Assembly (NCBI GenBank): GCA_964036195.1
Contig: OZ038455.1
Location: forward strand, 17,439,855 to 17,503,854
DNA length: 64,000 bases
Source: Sphaerolaimus hirsutus
Lineage: Eukaryota; Nematoda; Chromadorea; Monhysterida; Sphaerolaimidae
Direction of reading: 5' to 3'
A model generated the notes under the pieces. That model saw nothing but the letters and a program-made list of their open reading frames with translations, searched no databases and was not told the DNA's origin. Both the position numbers and the translations under genes were made by a program. This document shows, in pieces, positions 32,811 to 45,300 of this stretch. The stretch's first letter is position 1; every line of letters starts with the position of its first letter.

Positions 32811-33071
32811 TACACGCATACATGAGCCTTTACCAGGGCGAATATTGATCGATGTAAGACCGTGGCACCGAAAAGTGCTGTGTGGTCTTTTGGTCAAATA
32901 TAACTACGATAAAGTACATCTCGGAAAACCTTTTTAGACATTTTTTTGTTTATTTCGAAGCATTTTGCGCTATGCTGCAACCTTAAAAATCGGCATTGCA
33001 GCCTACGTAACACATGCCATTCGCGGTGAAATCGTATTACATTTTTTTCATTCGATGAAAAAGCGCATAGG
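32811..33071. other. Short spacer
   Basis: Nothing recognised. Confidence 0.3.
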
Positions 33072-33253
33072 TAGGGTTTGGACCCCGGACCGACCCGAAA
33101 CGAACCGAACCGCGGTTCCAAGCATATTTTGGAATCGAGAACCGGAACCGAAAAATACCGGAACCGGAACCGAAAATTTTGAGGAAACAAGAACCGAGAA
33201 CCGAACCGAAAACTTTTGGTACCGCGAACCGGAACCGAAAATTCCCAACCCTA
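33072..33253. mobile_element. hAT-like GAACCGGAACCG element, 182 bp
   Basis: Starts TAGGGTTTGGACCCCGG, ends ATTCCCAACCCTA. The interior is almost wholly GAACCGGAACCGAAAA-type words. The flanks CGCATAGG and GTCGTAGG are only partly alike, so the target duplication is uncertain. Confidence 0.65.
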
Positions 33254-33695
33254 GTCGTAGGTTCGTTTCGTAGCACACTCACACCGGAGATGTTGCTCGA
33301 AAAGCACTTTTTATGGAACAGGCGAAAGTGACCTATGATGTATTCGCCGTTTTTCTTGTATTTGAAATATTATTCATTGCATTTAAAATTTCGTCCCCCT
33401 TCGCACAAACACTTGCACATGAAATGAACAGCTTCCATTCGTTTCGATAAGCCGTGGACTATAAAAGGACTATCATGCAAAATGTAAATTAGCGCAATAT
33501 TCATTCTTTTATTGGAAGCGCTATAGCAAATAAGCATTGAACACATGTGCTGAATTACTTTCTTAGGCAGAAAGAGCCAACAAGTGATTGTACGGTTCAC
33601 TCTCTTTTGCGTTCAGTGGGATATGACTGTAGTTCTGAATTCTGCACAGCACCTTAGCTCGCGCCTTATGTAAATGTAGTTGTGCAAAATCCCAT
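33254..33695. other. Intergenic sequence without recognised features
   Basis: No gene or repeat recognised. Confidence 0.3.
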
Positions 33696-33697
33696 TA

Positions 33698-34099
33698 CCG
33701 TAATTCTTCTAATATCTTCTTATAATTCTTCTAATCTAAGAAGAGCACCCTTTTATTTTTACGTCAATTTTTTGACCCGCTCTTCTATTGGAAGCCGCTC
33801 TTCTATTTTTTCGCCATTTTTCAACCAATTTTTCTGCAAGTTTGGCCGATTTTCATACTGTCACTTCACAGATTCACCGAGTGTCAATTCTAATGACGAT
33901 TCATAGAATTAATTCTTTCTACGTTTGATCTTTCAGCACCAAATCAAATTGGCCAAAGCCACTAAATACCACCGTCCGCTGATATTTTTTTATGCCTTTG
34001 GCACAATTCCAGCATTTTTGACCCTCCTATTGTAGGCTCCTTTGTACTGCAGACCTGTCCTTGTATTGGAGACCCGCACTTCTATTCGAAGAAATATGG
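33698..34099. mobile_element. Family A relative with TTCTTCTAATATC ends, 402 bp
   Basis: Left CCGTAATTCTTCTAATATC, right CTATTCGAAGAAATATGG, TA flanks (33696-33697, 34100-34101). Words CGCTCTTCTATTGGAAG and CCTCCTATTGTAGG occur near both ends. Confidence 0.75.
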
Positions 34100-34101
34100 T
34101 A

Positions 34102-34778
34102 TCTATGCTACAATGCTGTCAACCACTTTGAACACTCAAAGGAGGAAAACTACCTGATTATAATGATTTTAATAATTTAGTTTTACATGTGCAGATATGC
34201 AAGAGAACTTATGAGCAGCTAAACATGTGGTATCCTGGTTTAGTAAACATAAATGGTCTAAATATTTACTAACCAGAATGAAGCAGCTACATTTTGGTGC
34301 CTATTTAGCTCTTGTTTACTGAAAACAAAGAGTTTCTTTTTATTTTTCTGTGGATTTGGTTTCTGGGGATCTCATTCTCATCTACCCATTGTATTCAAGA
34401 AAAACAATATTTTCGCTCACATTTCTTCTTTACAAATTTGAAAGAAATTGGGTGGGTAGTTACCTAAAACATGACTTTTGAAATCAACACCTTCGTAGTT
34501 AGTGCAGACAAAAAATTTGTTTGCAGTTTACTAGTGCTGTAAATATTGGCATAATATAAATGTAATCATGGATGCACTTTAAGTAATTCTTAGTCAAATA
34601 CTCTCTGAAATACCTATATTTATCAATAATTTTAAATAATGAATAATTTACTGAGAGGCATTAGTTTCCAATAGAGTTTTCAAAATCGATAAGAAAGGAA
34701 CCCTCGAGAAGTAGTGTCTGTGAGCATTCAGCGGTTTGTAATCAAATATAGATATTTACCTAGGTATTCATCAGCAGG
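34102..34778. other. AT-rich intergenic sequence
   Basis: Nothing recognised. Confidence 0.3.
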
Positions 34779-35590
34779 GTCAGTTTTATAAAAATTATTT
34801 GTATACAAATTGTATACAAATTGTATAACAATTGTATTTTATTTTTATTTTATTCTTGTTTCACTTTTTTTTTTTATTCTCAAAAGTCGTTAATAAAATA
34901 AAATGACATCATTTTACAAAAGCTTTACATTAATTTTACAAAAATTCGGAATCATGCATGCAAGGCCAAAAAATGTTATCATTAGACCTATACATGAAAA
35001 ACCTGTGACAAATATTTTCATAACTTTGCAAAAGTTGCATGCTGAGTAGGTATTGTTAGCTACATAGCTGCAAGTGTAAATTTACAATTATTGATAACAA
35101 TAGTTTGCATTTCAGTAGAAGGACTACTGGAGAGTCCTGCACGCATTTGTAAAATGCCATGCAAAGTGTCAATTCTCATGACAAATGTAAAGTAATGTCA
35201 ATTGTCATGCAAAATGTCAAGTGTCACGTCAAATGTCAAGAAAAGTGGCAATTGTCATGACAAATGTCATGCAAAGTGTAAATGGTGTATCCAAATCAAA
35301 TTTTATGTGTCCAAGGCTAAGGTTTTGTATCCAAATCTTTTGTTTTTCTATCCAACTATTCACATAAGATTTCGATCCAAAAACAACAATATTTTGATAC
35401 AAAACATCAGATTTGGATACAAACCATGAGTTTTGGATACAATTTTCTTGACAATTGACACTTTAATTTATATTTGTGATGGCGATTGACACTTCACTTT
35501 ACATTTGTCATGACAATTGACACTTTGCATGACATTTTACATGACATTTGACACATTACAAAGCTTTGGACTGCCCCCAGTTCCGCAAAC
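34779..35590. mobile_element. Truncated CAGGGTTGG-family element
   Basis: The left end is mutated (CAGGGTCAGTTTTATAAAAA). It keeps the ATTTTATTTTTATTTTATTC block, the D2-like centre (TTTGGATACA, AATTGACACTTT) and GGACTGCCCCCAGTTCCGC, but lacks the right terminal GCCAACCCTG. Confidence 0.65.
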
Positions 35591-36134
35591 AAACATGTAG
35601 AAACCCAACAGAATACTCCAAAATACAATTCAATACAGATTTTTTTCAGCGCTAGCTAGCTACATGTGTCGCTGTTGACGGTTGACACCCTGACAGACAT
35701 TTTTGTTTGTGCTGCGACACCTCCGATCTATTTGTTCATTTCCACATTTTTCAATATTCGACGTAATGTTCTATCCCGATCCTATTCAAATAACAGCTTT
35801 GCGTTTATTTGTTTTGCAAGGCTTTATTACATGCTGACTCATTTTATACATTTAGACTTGTGCAAAATGCTATATATACTTTGGATGCAACGTTTCAATC
35901 AATTTTACACTTTGAATCGAGTATAACCTCTACCCATTTTCAATTCAAGGTAAAATTATTTATAACTAGATGTCTTACCATTTTTCAGTGTTACATGATT
36001 CAGTCTATGAAAAACTACAAAAATCTGTTACATTCATTGGCTGATTATTTTATTTATCAGTATTCTATAGTTCTAATCCCATGTCTGGTGTTCTAACAAA
36101 CTGCTAAATTGTTGTTTCCCATCAAAACGCAAAT
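35591..36134. other. Upstream region of the innexin gene
   Basis: A frame at 35666-35926 is hydrophobic (CAATPPIYLFISTFF) but not assignable. The promoter of the innexin gene may lie here; no TATA box or initiator is convincing. Confidence 0.3.
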
Positions 36135-36326
36135 ATGGCTCATTTAGTCACAGCAGTGACAACTGCCAAATTTCTGGGTCATGGTGAAATTGAAGATGAT
36201 TTTGTGGACAGATTACACTACATTTTTACATCATCATTGCTGGTGATTTTCTCAGTTCTAATCAGTTGGAAGCAATTTGGCGGGAAGCCAATTGAGTGCA
36301 TGGTTCCGGATGAGCTGAATGAAAAT
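36135..36326 (+). CDS. Innexin exon 1: N-terminus, first membrane segment, start of loop 1
   Basis: ATG at 36135. Encodes DDFVDRLHY, TM1 and KQFGGKPIEC, then ends in phase 0 at GAAAAT|GTTAGT. Confidence 0.9.
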
Positions 36327-39300
36327 GTTAGTACATTTAATCTTATTTTTGAAAGACTAATTTTTAAAAGTACCAAACTTTTTCAAATAAATAATAAGTA
36401 AAACAGAGTAGGTATTTTAAATTCAGTCACTTTTAAGCACATAATCCATTCAATCATTAAATTGTTTTATCACTAAATCACTATAAATCATTAAGTACAG
36501 AATACATAAATTGAACAATATTTCTTTGGACTAAATGTAAGAATAGAAGTATTTTTTTCCTTGAAAACTCAACACTAGTATTTTTCCCCACTTGTAATCT
36601 AGTAATTGTTGTTGTAAAAAATATAATAGGAACATTTTCAACACTTTTTCAATGAACACTTCAAAACATGCACAAATATAAAAATAGTGAAAGTTGATAG
36701 ATTCTCTATATGGATAATTTTTGTCTGCAATTTTTGTCTAAATTGAACCCTAACTGTGGCAGACAAAAATTAATTTTGTCATTGTTGTTTTGTTTTTGCA
36801 ATTTTTTGTTGCTTAAATGAACAAACCTTGAAGAAATCCAAGGACATATCCAGGGGGGGGGGCGGGGGGGGCTGCAGCCCCCCCCCCCCCCTTCCCGGGG
36901 TGAGACCTAAAAAGTACCGGAAAATGCATCTTTTCCGATATAGTTTTCGATATTTCTTAAAAATTTTGCGCGCAAGCGCGCAATTTCTTCCCCGTGCAGT
37001 GTATTTTCAGCGGATCGGCCCCTTTAAACCAAAATCCTTGGAAATGAATACATTTTTCCGAATTTCGCTGTATATGTATGCTTATTTACATACATATAAA
37101 GCGGTTCCTGGCGCTGGCGCCAACGCCAATAGCGCCATGGCGTGGCGCTTTTGTATGGCGCTGGCGCCAAAACGCTTTTCCGTCCCTAAATAGGGAAAAA
37201 TTTTAGGGGGGGGGCTGAGCCCCCCCCTGTTCGCCGGCCCCCGTAAACAAGCAGCCCCCCCCCGCTCAAAAATCCTGGATACGTCCCTGAAGAAATCCAT
37301 GTCATTTTCCTATAAAAATGCTTAATGATAAAGAGAAAAAAGCTTCTGTTATGTATTCCAGTGTAAAGATCATATTTACATGAAAAATTACATTTTCACC
37401 AAATTACATTACATAAAATTACATACTTTACATTTTCCTGGAGAAAAAGTAAATAATTTACACACATGTAAAGTCGGCAGACGTATCGCACTACAAACAT
37501 TTGCGTCAATCTCTCCAGTGGAGAGTGCATGACAGCATTAGGTATTGTGACGCAATACTTTAACCATTGGAATAGATCGGGTCACGTATGAAAACTTGGC
37601 CCTTATCCCAGTTACCAGTTGCGTATGATACAAATGAGAGTGAAAACTGAAACTTAGCTAAAAATCGTTAAAATTTGCTTTGCTTTGCCAATTTCCACCT
37701 TCAGAATCGCTATTTTTGTTTATATACATGGTTATATAGCTATTGTGAGCCTATTTTATTCATATTAATAGCGGATTTCGAAATTTTGGCCGGCTGCCAA
37801 GTTCTCTTCTGTTGGAACGGAGCCAACTAATGAAAAATAAAATAAAAACAAAAACGGTAGTTTGAACGGTAAGGCTTATTCATGCTCGTGCATTGGAAAA
37901 TAAACTCTTTTTGGCACGTTGCCAATGCGTGCTTAAGGTGGCATGATGCCAACGCACTGTAACGTCGTATATTGAAATGGTAAAAAGCTTAAAAGAATTC
38001 TACCAACTGTTTTCTAGGAAAATTCACTATTTTGGGCTTAAGCTTAGGCTTAGGCTTAGGTAAAAAATTAGCCCAACTACCCATTTTAAGCTTAGGCCTA
38101 CTAACCATTTTAAGCTTAGGCCTACTAACCATTTTAAGATTAGGCCTACTAACCATTTTAAGCTTAGGCCTACTAACCATTTTAAGCTTAGGCCTAACAA
38201 CCATTTTAAGCTTAGCCCTACTAACCATTTTAAGCTTAGGCCTACTAACCATTTTAAGCTTAGGCCTACTAACCATTTTAAGCTTAGGCCTACTAACCAT
38301 TTTAAGCTTAGGCCTACTAACCATTTTAAGCTTAGGCCTACCAACCATTTTAAGCTTAGCCCTACTAACCATTTTAAGCTTAGGCCTACTAACCATTTTA
38401 AGCTTAGGCCTACTAACCATTTTAAGCTTAGCCCTACTAACCATTTTAAGCTTAGCCCTACTAACCATTTTAAGCTTAGCCCTACTAACCATTTTAAGCT
38501 TAGGGCAATGAACCATTTTAAAAATGGCTTAAATAGGTAGTGGTAAAGTCAAATGTAAAGTGAAGTGTCAAATGTAAAGTAAAATGTCAATTGTGTATCC
38601 AAATCTTTTTTTTGTATCCAAATCTTACTTTTCGAAATAAGATTTGGATACAAAAACATAAGATTTGGATACGAAAAAATAATATTTGGATACACAATTG
38701 ACACTTTACATTTGACACTTGACTTTACATTTGACTTTGCATTTGACTTGACATTTGACACTTTTCTTTACATTTGACATTTGACTTTGCATTTGACTCT
38801 ACATTTGACACTTTTCTTTACATTTCACATTTGACTTTACATTTGACACTTTACTCTTTACTTTACATTTCACACTTGACTTTGCATTTGACCTTCCATT
38901 TGACACTTTACTTTACATTTCACATTTGACTTTACATTTGACACTTTACTCTTTACTTAACAGTTCACATTTGACACTTGACTTTACATTTCACATTTGA
39001 CTCTACATTTGACACTTTACTCTTTACTTAACATTTCACATTTGACTTTACATTTGACACTTTACTCTTTACTTTACATTACACATTTGACTGTGTTTGA
39101 CAGCTACCAGGTTGTTTTTACCCAACTGTATCAAGGTAACTACCACAGTGGTGATAAATAATATCACCACTATGGTAGTTACCTTGATACAGTTGGGCAA
39201 AAACCATGTTGCCAAACCAGCGAGGTACAGAGCCAGCTAGAGCCAATTCCAGACCACAGCAAACATGTCCAAACAGAGCCAGCTAGAGCCAATTCCAGAC

Positions 39301-42300
39301 CACAGCAAACATGTCCAAACAGAGCCAGCTGGTGCCTGCAGGCTCCACCCACTGTGTTAGTGTAACTGCTCTAACCTCTGTCACCCACCCAGTATAAAAC
39401 CAGCTCCCTAGACAGCCAGAGCTCAAGTCAGACCCACTTGGGTCTGCACCTAGACTCAATATAGGGTTCTACCTCCTATATTGGGATTGTATTTTTATGT
39501 AGGGGGTGTTCCCGACCAGTGGCCCCCCCGTGCATAGGATGGGCCCCTATAAGTATTAAGATATGCGACCAGCCGTGGTCGTGTGTCCAATTTTTTGGTC
39601 ACATGATTGCGACAGTGGTTGCGCGTTTTGTCTTTTAGATAAAACGTGCAAAATAGTCGCTTTTGGCAATACGCCCAGCAGTAATAAACAGAAAAAGCGT
39701 ACGAGCATGAAATAGCCGAACGGTAAAACGGTAGTTTGAATGGTCAAATTCTTTACGAGCAACGTTGAAAATGTAGATAACTAGGGCGTGGCACGCACGG
39801 ACGCAGCGAAACGTCCATTTTTCTTTTAATATGATTTTCTTTTTCAATTTCTAGCGTCCGCGTGGGACACAAGTTTCGTTGTTCGCTCTATTCACGAGCG
39901 AATTCTAACTCTCCGATTTTGTAGGGTGAAATGTCCGCCGACTTTACTAATGAGCACAGGTACAGAACTATTTTACATTTTCTGTACCCATGAGTGGGGA
40001 ATAAAAGTATTTTACATATAGATATATCTGAAAAAGTACAGTAATTTTAACAACTCTAATAGTCAGTACTAAAGTATACATTTTTTTCAAGTACCTAAGT
40101 ACACTTTTCCAACTACCAAGTACAATACTGTTAAGGGCATTGCCGACGCAGCATGTCAGCCCCTAATAGTGAAGAGCCCAGCCGTCTCTGTAGTCTAGTG
40201 GTTAGGGCACTCGTGTTCTATACGAGAGGTGCGGGTTTGATTCCCGCCTGAGGCAATTTTGCACTCTTTCTATACATATCTAAAAAATCCCAAGACAATT
40301 GAGTGCGTACTTTCTCGGTTGGAAAATTCTCCAAATTAGAATATTCCATGCCTTATTTTCCAACTTTTTAAAAAATACATTAGACACTGCAGTATGCGGA
40401 AATGTATTGTTGGGCAAAAGACACATATTTCGTTCCCTGGAGTGCCGAGATTCCTGAAGAGCACGAGGACAGGAGAACAGAGGAGATCAATTATTACCAA
40501 TGGGTGCCTTTCTTTCTGCTATTTCAAGCTGCCAGTTTTCAAATGCCATTTTTATATTGGCAAAATGTTGCATCACACTCTGGTTAGTTGGTGCACAGTT
40601 GAATTATTGTCCCTTTAAAAAGTCCACCTAAAAATTCCGATTAAAAATTATTCACAGTGGAATTGTATCAGGATTGTCTGAAATGGGGGAGGAATTTGTT
40701 CCTACAATGACGTCATGTTGTTTACGCCCATTAAAGCTCATTTATTATGCATTTAGGGGGTAATATTTTCTTTGCAAAATTAATGCTTTAATCTCCCATT
40801 AGAGGGCATCTTAATTTAAACCAGTGGCCCATTGAAAAACCCTGAGCATTTGACAAAGAACAAAGATTTGGTAAATAACTTGGGAAAAATCCCTTAAAAG
40901 CTTTTCATACTCAAACGAAAATAAAAATATAAAAAACAGATTTGGAACCGATTGCTGTAGTCTTTCACCCGTTTTTCAGGAATACGTGTACACCACTTAG
41001 TACGAGAGGCAGTTGCAGACAAAAATATGGACACCACTGTTAGAAAAGGTACTGTAGTGGTTTTGGCTACACATCTGGATAATGCCCTTAGATTTCACAG
41101 AAGAGTATATAGGAGAGGGGTGTGTTTCTAGTGTTTATGTTGTTCACTGCTTGGTGGCTACTTAAAACAATTAATAAATTCCCAATCAAATACAGACTTT
41201 AACAAATAGTTTCCGGAAGTTGGTCAACCTACCCTACACTTCCGCATATGTGGCGCTTATGTACCTCCTATGCAAGCTATTGTACATTTGCAATATTGTG
41301 GTGCAATTTTTTGCGCTGAACTATTTTTTGCTGGGCAAAAAGGACCATGTCACTTCTTGGACTGGATTGACAGCTTTCAGCGATATTATGAATGGAACTA
41401 CATGGGAACATTCAAGCTACTTTCCCAGAGTTACAGTGTGTGATATAAAAGTCAGTTTCCTTTATCATAGGTTGATTTACAGCACAACGACAAATAAAGG
41501 GGGTAAACGACAAATAAAACGTCTCCGATGCGTGCAATGACCACCGACAAATTGATTTTAGTGCATCAATATGAAATTGATTTGTCAGTGGACCATATTT
41601 CATCCAACGTTTTTGGTTTAAATTCAAATTTAACATCTCTCATCATATGATGAACGTTCCATTCAAATTTGAGTATTGAACATTTGTTTTCAAAAAAAAA
41701 CTTGAAAACATGATAACATGAAAAACATGAATTTAACGGTGACGTTTTATTCGTCGTTTCACCTTCTATTTATCGTTGTGCTGAAAGTCCACCTTAAGAC
41801 CAATTGCAGAAATTAATCCCATGTACAATATTTGTCTCCAATATGCTGCGATTACAGCTCGGACATAAAATTCCAGCGTAAAATTCCATCGCAAAATTGA
41901 TTACATGAAAGTGGATGATGTTACAGGTCTGCAATTTTTCATGGACAATATGTTGATCAATACCTTCATTTTGACCAAGGGACATCGTCCACGGTCACTT
42001 CTATTTGACTGTGAAAATTCAAAAATTTCGATTTTACGTTGAAATTTTACGCCAGCTGAAGAAAAGTCAATTCTACGCTAGGTAATTGCATGCAATGACA
42101 TAGCGTAGAATTGATTTTTCTTCAGCTGGCATAAAATTTCGATGTAAAATAGAACTTTTTGAATTTCCACAATCAAATGGCAGTTACTGTAGACGATGAC
42201 TCTTGGACACAATGAAGGTATTGATAAACATATTGTCCATGAAAAATTGCAGACCTGTATCATCATCCACTTTCATATAATCAATTTTGCGATGGAATTT

Positions 42301-45300
42301 TACACTGGAATTTTACGTCTGAGCTGTAATCGCTCCAATAAAGTAAACTTCCCAACCAACATCCTCAGAAACGCACCTTGGGCCAACTACAATTGTTTTC
42401 ATTCCAATGCACGCTAGCCATAAATCTGATGAACGAGAAAATTTTCGTTTTCTTGTGGACGTGGTATTTGGTATTGGCATTTCTATCACTGGTTTCATTT
42501 TTGTACTGGTCCACGGTCACTTTGCTGCCGTGCTTTAGGAGATGGTTTGTGGTGAGACATTTGGAACTGGCCGACATGCCCTTCGACCCTGATCGTCGGT
42601 AGTTTTGTCAACATTATTTATTTTGATTACCTATTTGTTTTTGACTTACCGTATTACCTCGAATTATCCCCCCCCCTGGAATTAACCCCCCCCCCTCGAA
42701 ATACCCCCCATCCTAAAATTCGGCTGAGGAAATAATAACACCCCCCCTCGAAATACCCTCCCCTAAAATTGAGTGAAAAGAGAACGTACATGACAAATAC
42801 CGTAGTTTGTGATCTGTACAATGCAGAACACACGTTAAAAGTGATGGCTAAGTGACGTTAGGGAAGGGTTTATGTGTATATATACAGTTATATATGCCTA
42901 TAAACACATAGGTATACATCTACGTGATTGTTCGATTTTTCTACGTCTGCCTATGGGGAATTTCCGAAAATTTCTGGCGAAATAATAGACCCCCCTCGAA
43001 TAAACCCCCCCTCGAATTACCCCCCCTCAAATTTTGCTGGCGAAATAATAAACCCCCTGGGGGTACAAACTGCAGTATTTGTCGTGTACGTTCTCTTTAC
43101 ACTCAATTTGGGGGGGGATATTTCGAGGGGGGTGATTGTTTCATAGTGGTCTCGAGAGGGGGGGGGGGTATTTCGAGGAGATACGGTATATTCTAACAGA
43201 AGAGCGCCTTTCTATTTTTTTGTCAACTTGTTTAGCTGCCGTTTTAGTGGAGATACCGTCCTATTGTAGACTGCCATTCTATAAGAGTCTGACGTGCTAT
43301 TTCCGTTCATTGCTTTATTGATCAGGCTGTTTGCAAAAAAAATAGAACGACATTTCTCAAAATTCTTCAAACTGTGACATTTGAAAAAGTGAAACGAATA
43401 TTCCACGGCAAATTGAAACACCCCATACTTAATTCCTCCAGTCTAAAGCCCTCTCACATCTCCCCCAAATCGCAGAGTGTCCCAACGCGCTGCAAAAGTT
43501 TGTCTTTGAATATCTGCACGTGGACGGGGTGTTCGTGCTGCGCATGCTCACCGGGCACGCGGGCATAATGATGGGCACCGACATTATTATGGCTTTGTGG
43601 AAAAACAGATACATGTTGTCCGATGAGACGCAGGTGAGGGTGAGGGCGTGAGGCTAATATATCTGTGTGGCAGCCGTAGTGATGGAAAAGCGCCATGGCG
43701 TTGGCACCTGGCGCTAGCGCCAAAGGAAAAAGCGCCATGGCGATTTTGGCGTTTGGCGCCATATTGTTGTGGCGCCATTGGCGCTTAGCGCCGCACCACT
43801 GAAGCGTGATTTTTCTCTGCCGCGCTTTCAGAGAGTTCAGAAATTACTGTTAAGAAAAACACAATGGCGCTCTTGGCGCTTGGTGCCAAAGTTCTGGCGC
43901 TTTTTCCATCACAGCAGGTGTCAAAAAAATGTACCTTTAACCGCGGATAGAAAGTTTGCTGGCATTTCTAGTCTGGGAAAAACTTTTGAAACTATGGCTC
44001 GAACTTTAGTTTGGAAAAAATATCAATCCGAGTCAAAGCGAGTCAACACGACCTAGCGCAGGCACAGCTCAGTAAAACCACTCGCATCAATATTTTTATT
44101 TAAATTTATTTTTCCGGGTTTGTTTCAATGGGTGTGAATGAAAACCAAAACTATTTATTTTTCAATGTTGAATAAATTTGCACAGGCCAAATGGACGCCG
44201 GCACTACCAGAAACGGCCACCGCATATCCTTCAAGGCAACCATTTTCCTTCCCTGACGGGTCACCCAGCAAAGAAAATGATGGGAAGCGACAATATGATT
44301 ATTCCGGTTCCGGAGCTGAGGACATGAGTGTAGGTGCTGTTGATTTTTTTAGTATAGTCGGCGGACATCACACTTACGGACATGATACTCTACAAATAGA
44401 TATGATTTATGTCTACGGCTGGCAGACGGCCAACCGAAAACTTTTGAACCGACTCCCCACAAAAAAAGAAGATTTGCGCGTACGCTGACTATTTCGGGTA
44501 TGACGTCATGATGGAGTGTTTCCTCCGGAAAAAATGTACGGCGTAATGTCTTCCGAGTAAAACATGTATAAATCGCTCTCAGAAACTGAACTCCTTCGCC
44601 ACGGCGGCCATGTCTGCGGCAGCGGCTGAGGCAGCCGCGGCTGAAATGGACCGACATTCTGATGATGGCGGCCACAGCCATGACGAGAGTGGCCAGGAAA
44701 ATTGGAAGCCAGCTAGTATAGATCAGCCTGACAAGGTGAAAACAACTTTTATGCGCCTGATTCAATACCAGGGTCAAAAGAATTGACCGAGAAGTGCTTT
44801 CTCAAATGTGTAAAAAGGGCCGTGTGAAAGAGATGTTACAGTTTCCCAGTGCCCGGGTATTTCGGCCGGGAAAGCGTACGGGTATTTTGTAAAAGCGTAA
44901 GTATTCATACACACAAATACCTGGGTAATTTCAGTAAGAGCGACAATACGCTTTCGCAACTCTGCAATCTGCGTTGAGCAACTCAGGTCACTACCATGAT
45001 ACAATGAGTGGCTATATGAATCTCAATGCACTTAGACTAAATGACAATTAGACAGTTGAACTAGGCAAATTTCCAAACTCTCATTTCCACATACACCCAG
45101 GCTCACTCCTACCGAAGCGCCATGGACAGTGGCTCATTAGCCATGGCCTCGGCCCGACTCAATCCAAACTACCAGTACACGCCGGGCGGGCGGATGGGCG
45201 AGAGCGGCGTGCCCCTGCTGTCGGGCCAGGCGACCACCGGTTGGCAGCCTGCCAGCGCCGCCAAACCCAGGTGCCTGTCCTAGAGCCTTGGAAAGTGCCC

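Noticed and set aside
32894..33282. Frames with FRFRFSVPVP-type or NRTENFWYREPEP peptides
   Set aside because: Direct translation of GAACCGGAACCG words in the small hAT-like element.
35666..35926. Hydrophobic frame resembling the last helix of a receptor (PPIYLFISTFF)
   Set aside because: No conserved receptor motif, no neighbouring exons, and high AT content makes hydrophobic chance frames common.
38032..38511. Open frames of 105-175 codons on both strands over the 24-bp array
   Set aside because: They exist only because the repeat period is a multiple of three; the predicted peptides are eight-residue tandem copies with no start context or splice support.
40217..40219. Reading the tRNA anticodon as TTC (Glu) because the D-arm looks Glu-like
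   Set aside because: With a five-pair stem and seven-base loop the anticodon falls on TCT; TTC would need a shifted loop.
41049..41050. Earlier GT as the end of innexin exon 3
   Set aside because: It leaves a phase that meets a stop in exon 4, while the later GT at 41120 keeps the frame and adds HLDNALRFHRRV, which fits the family.
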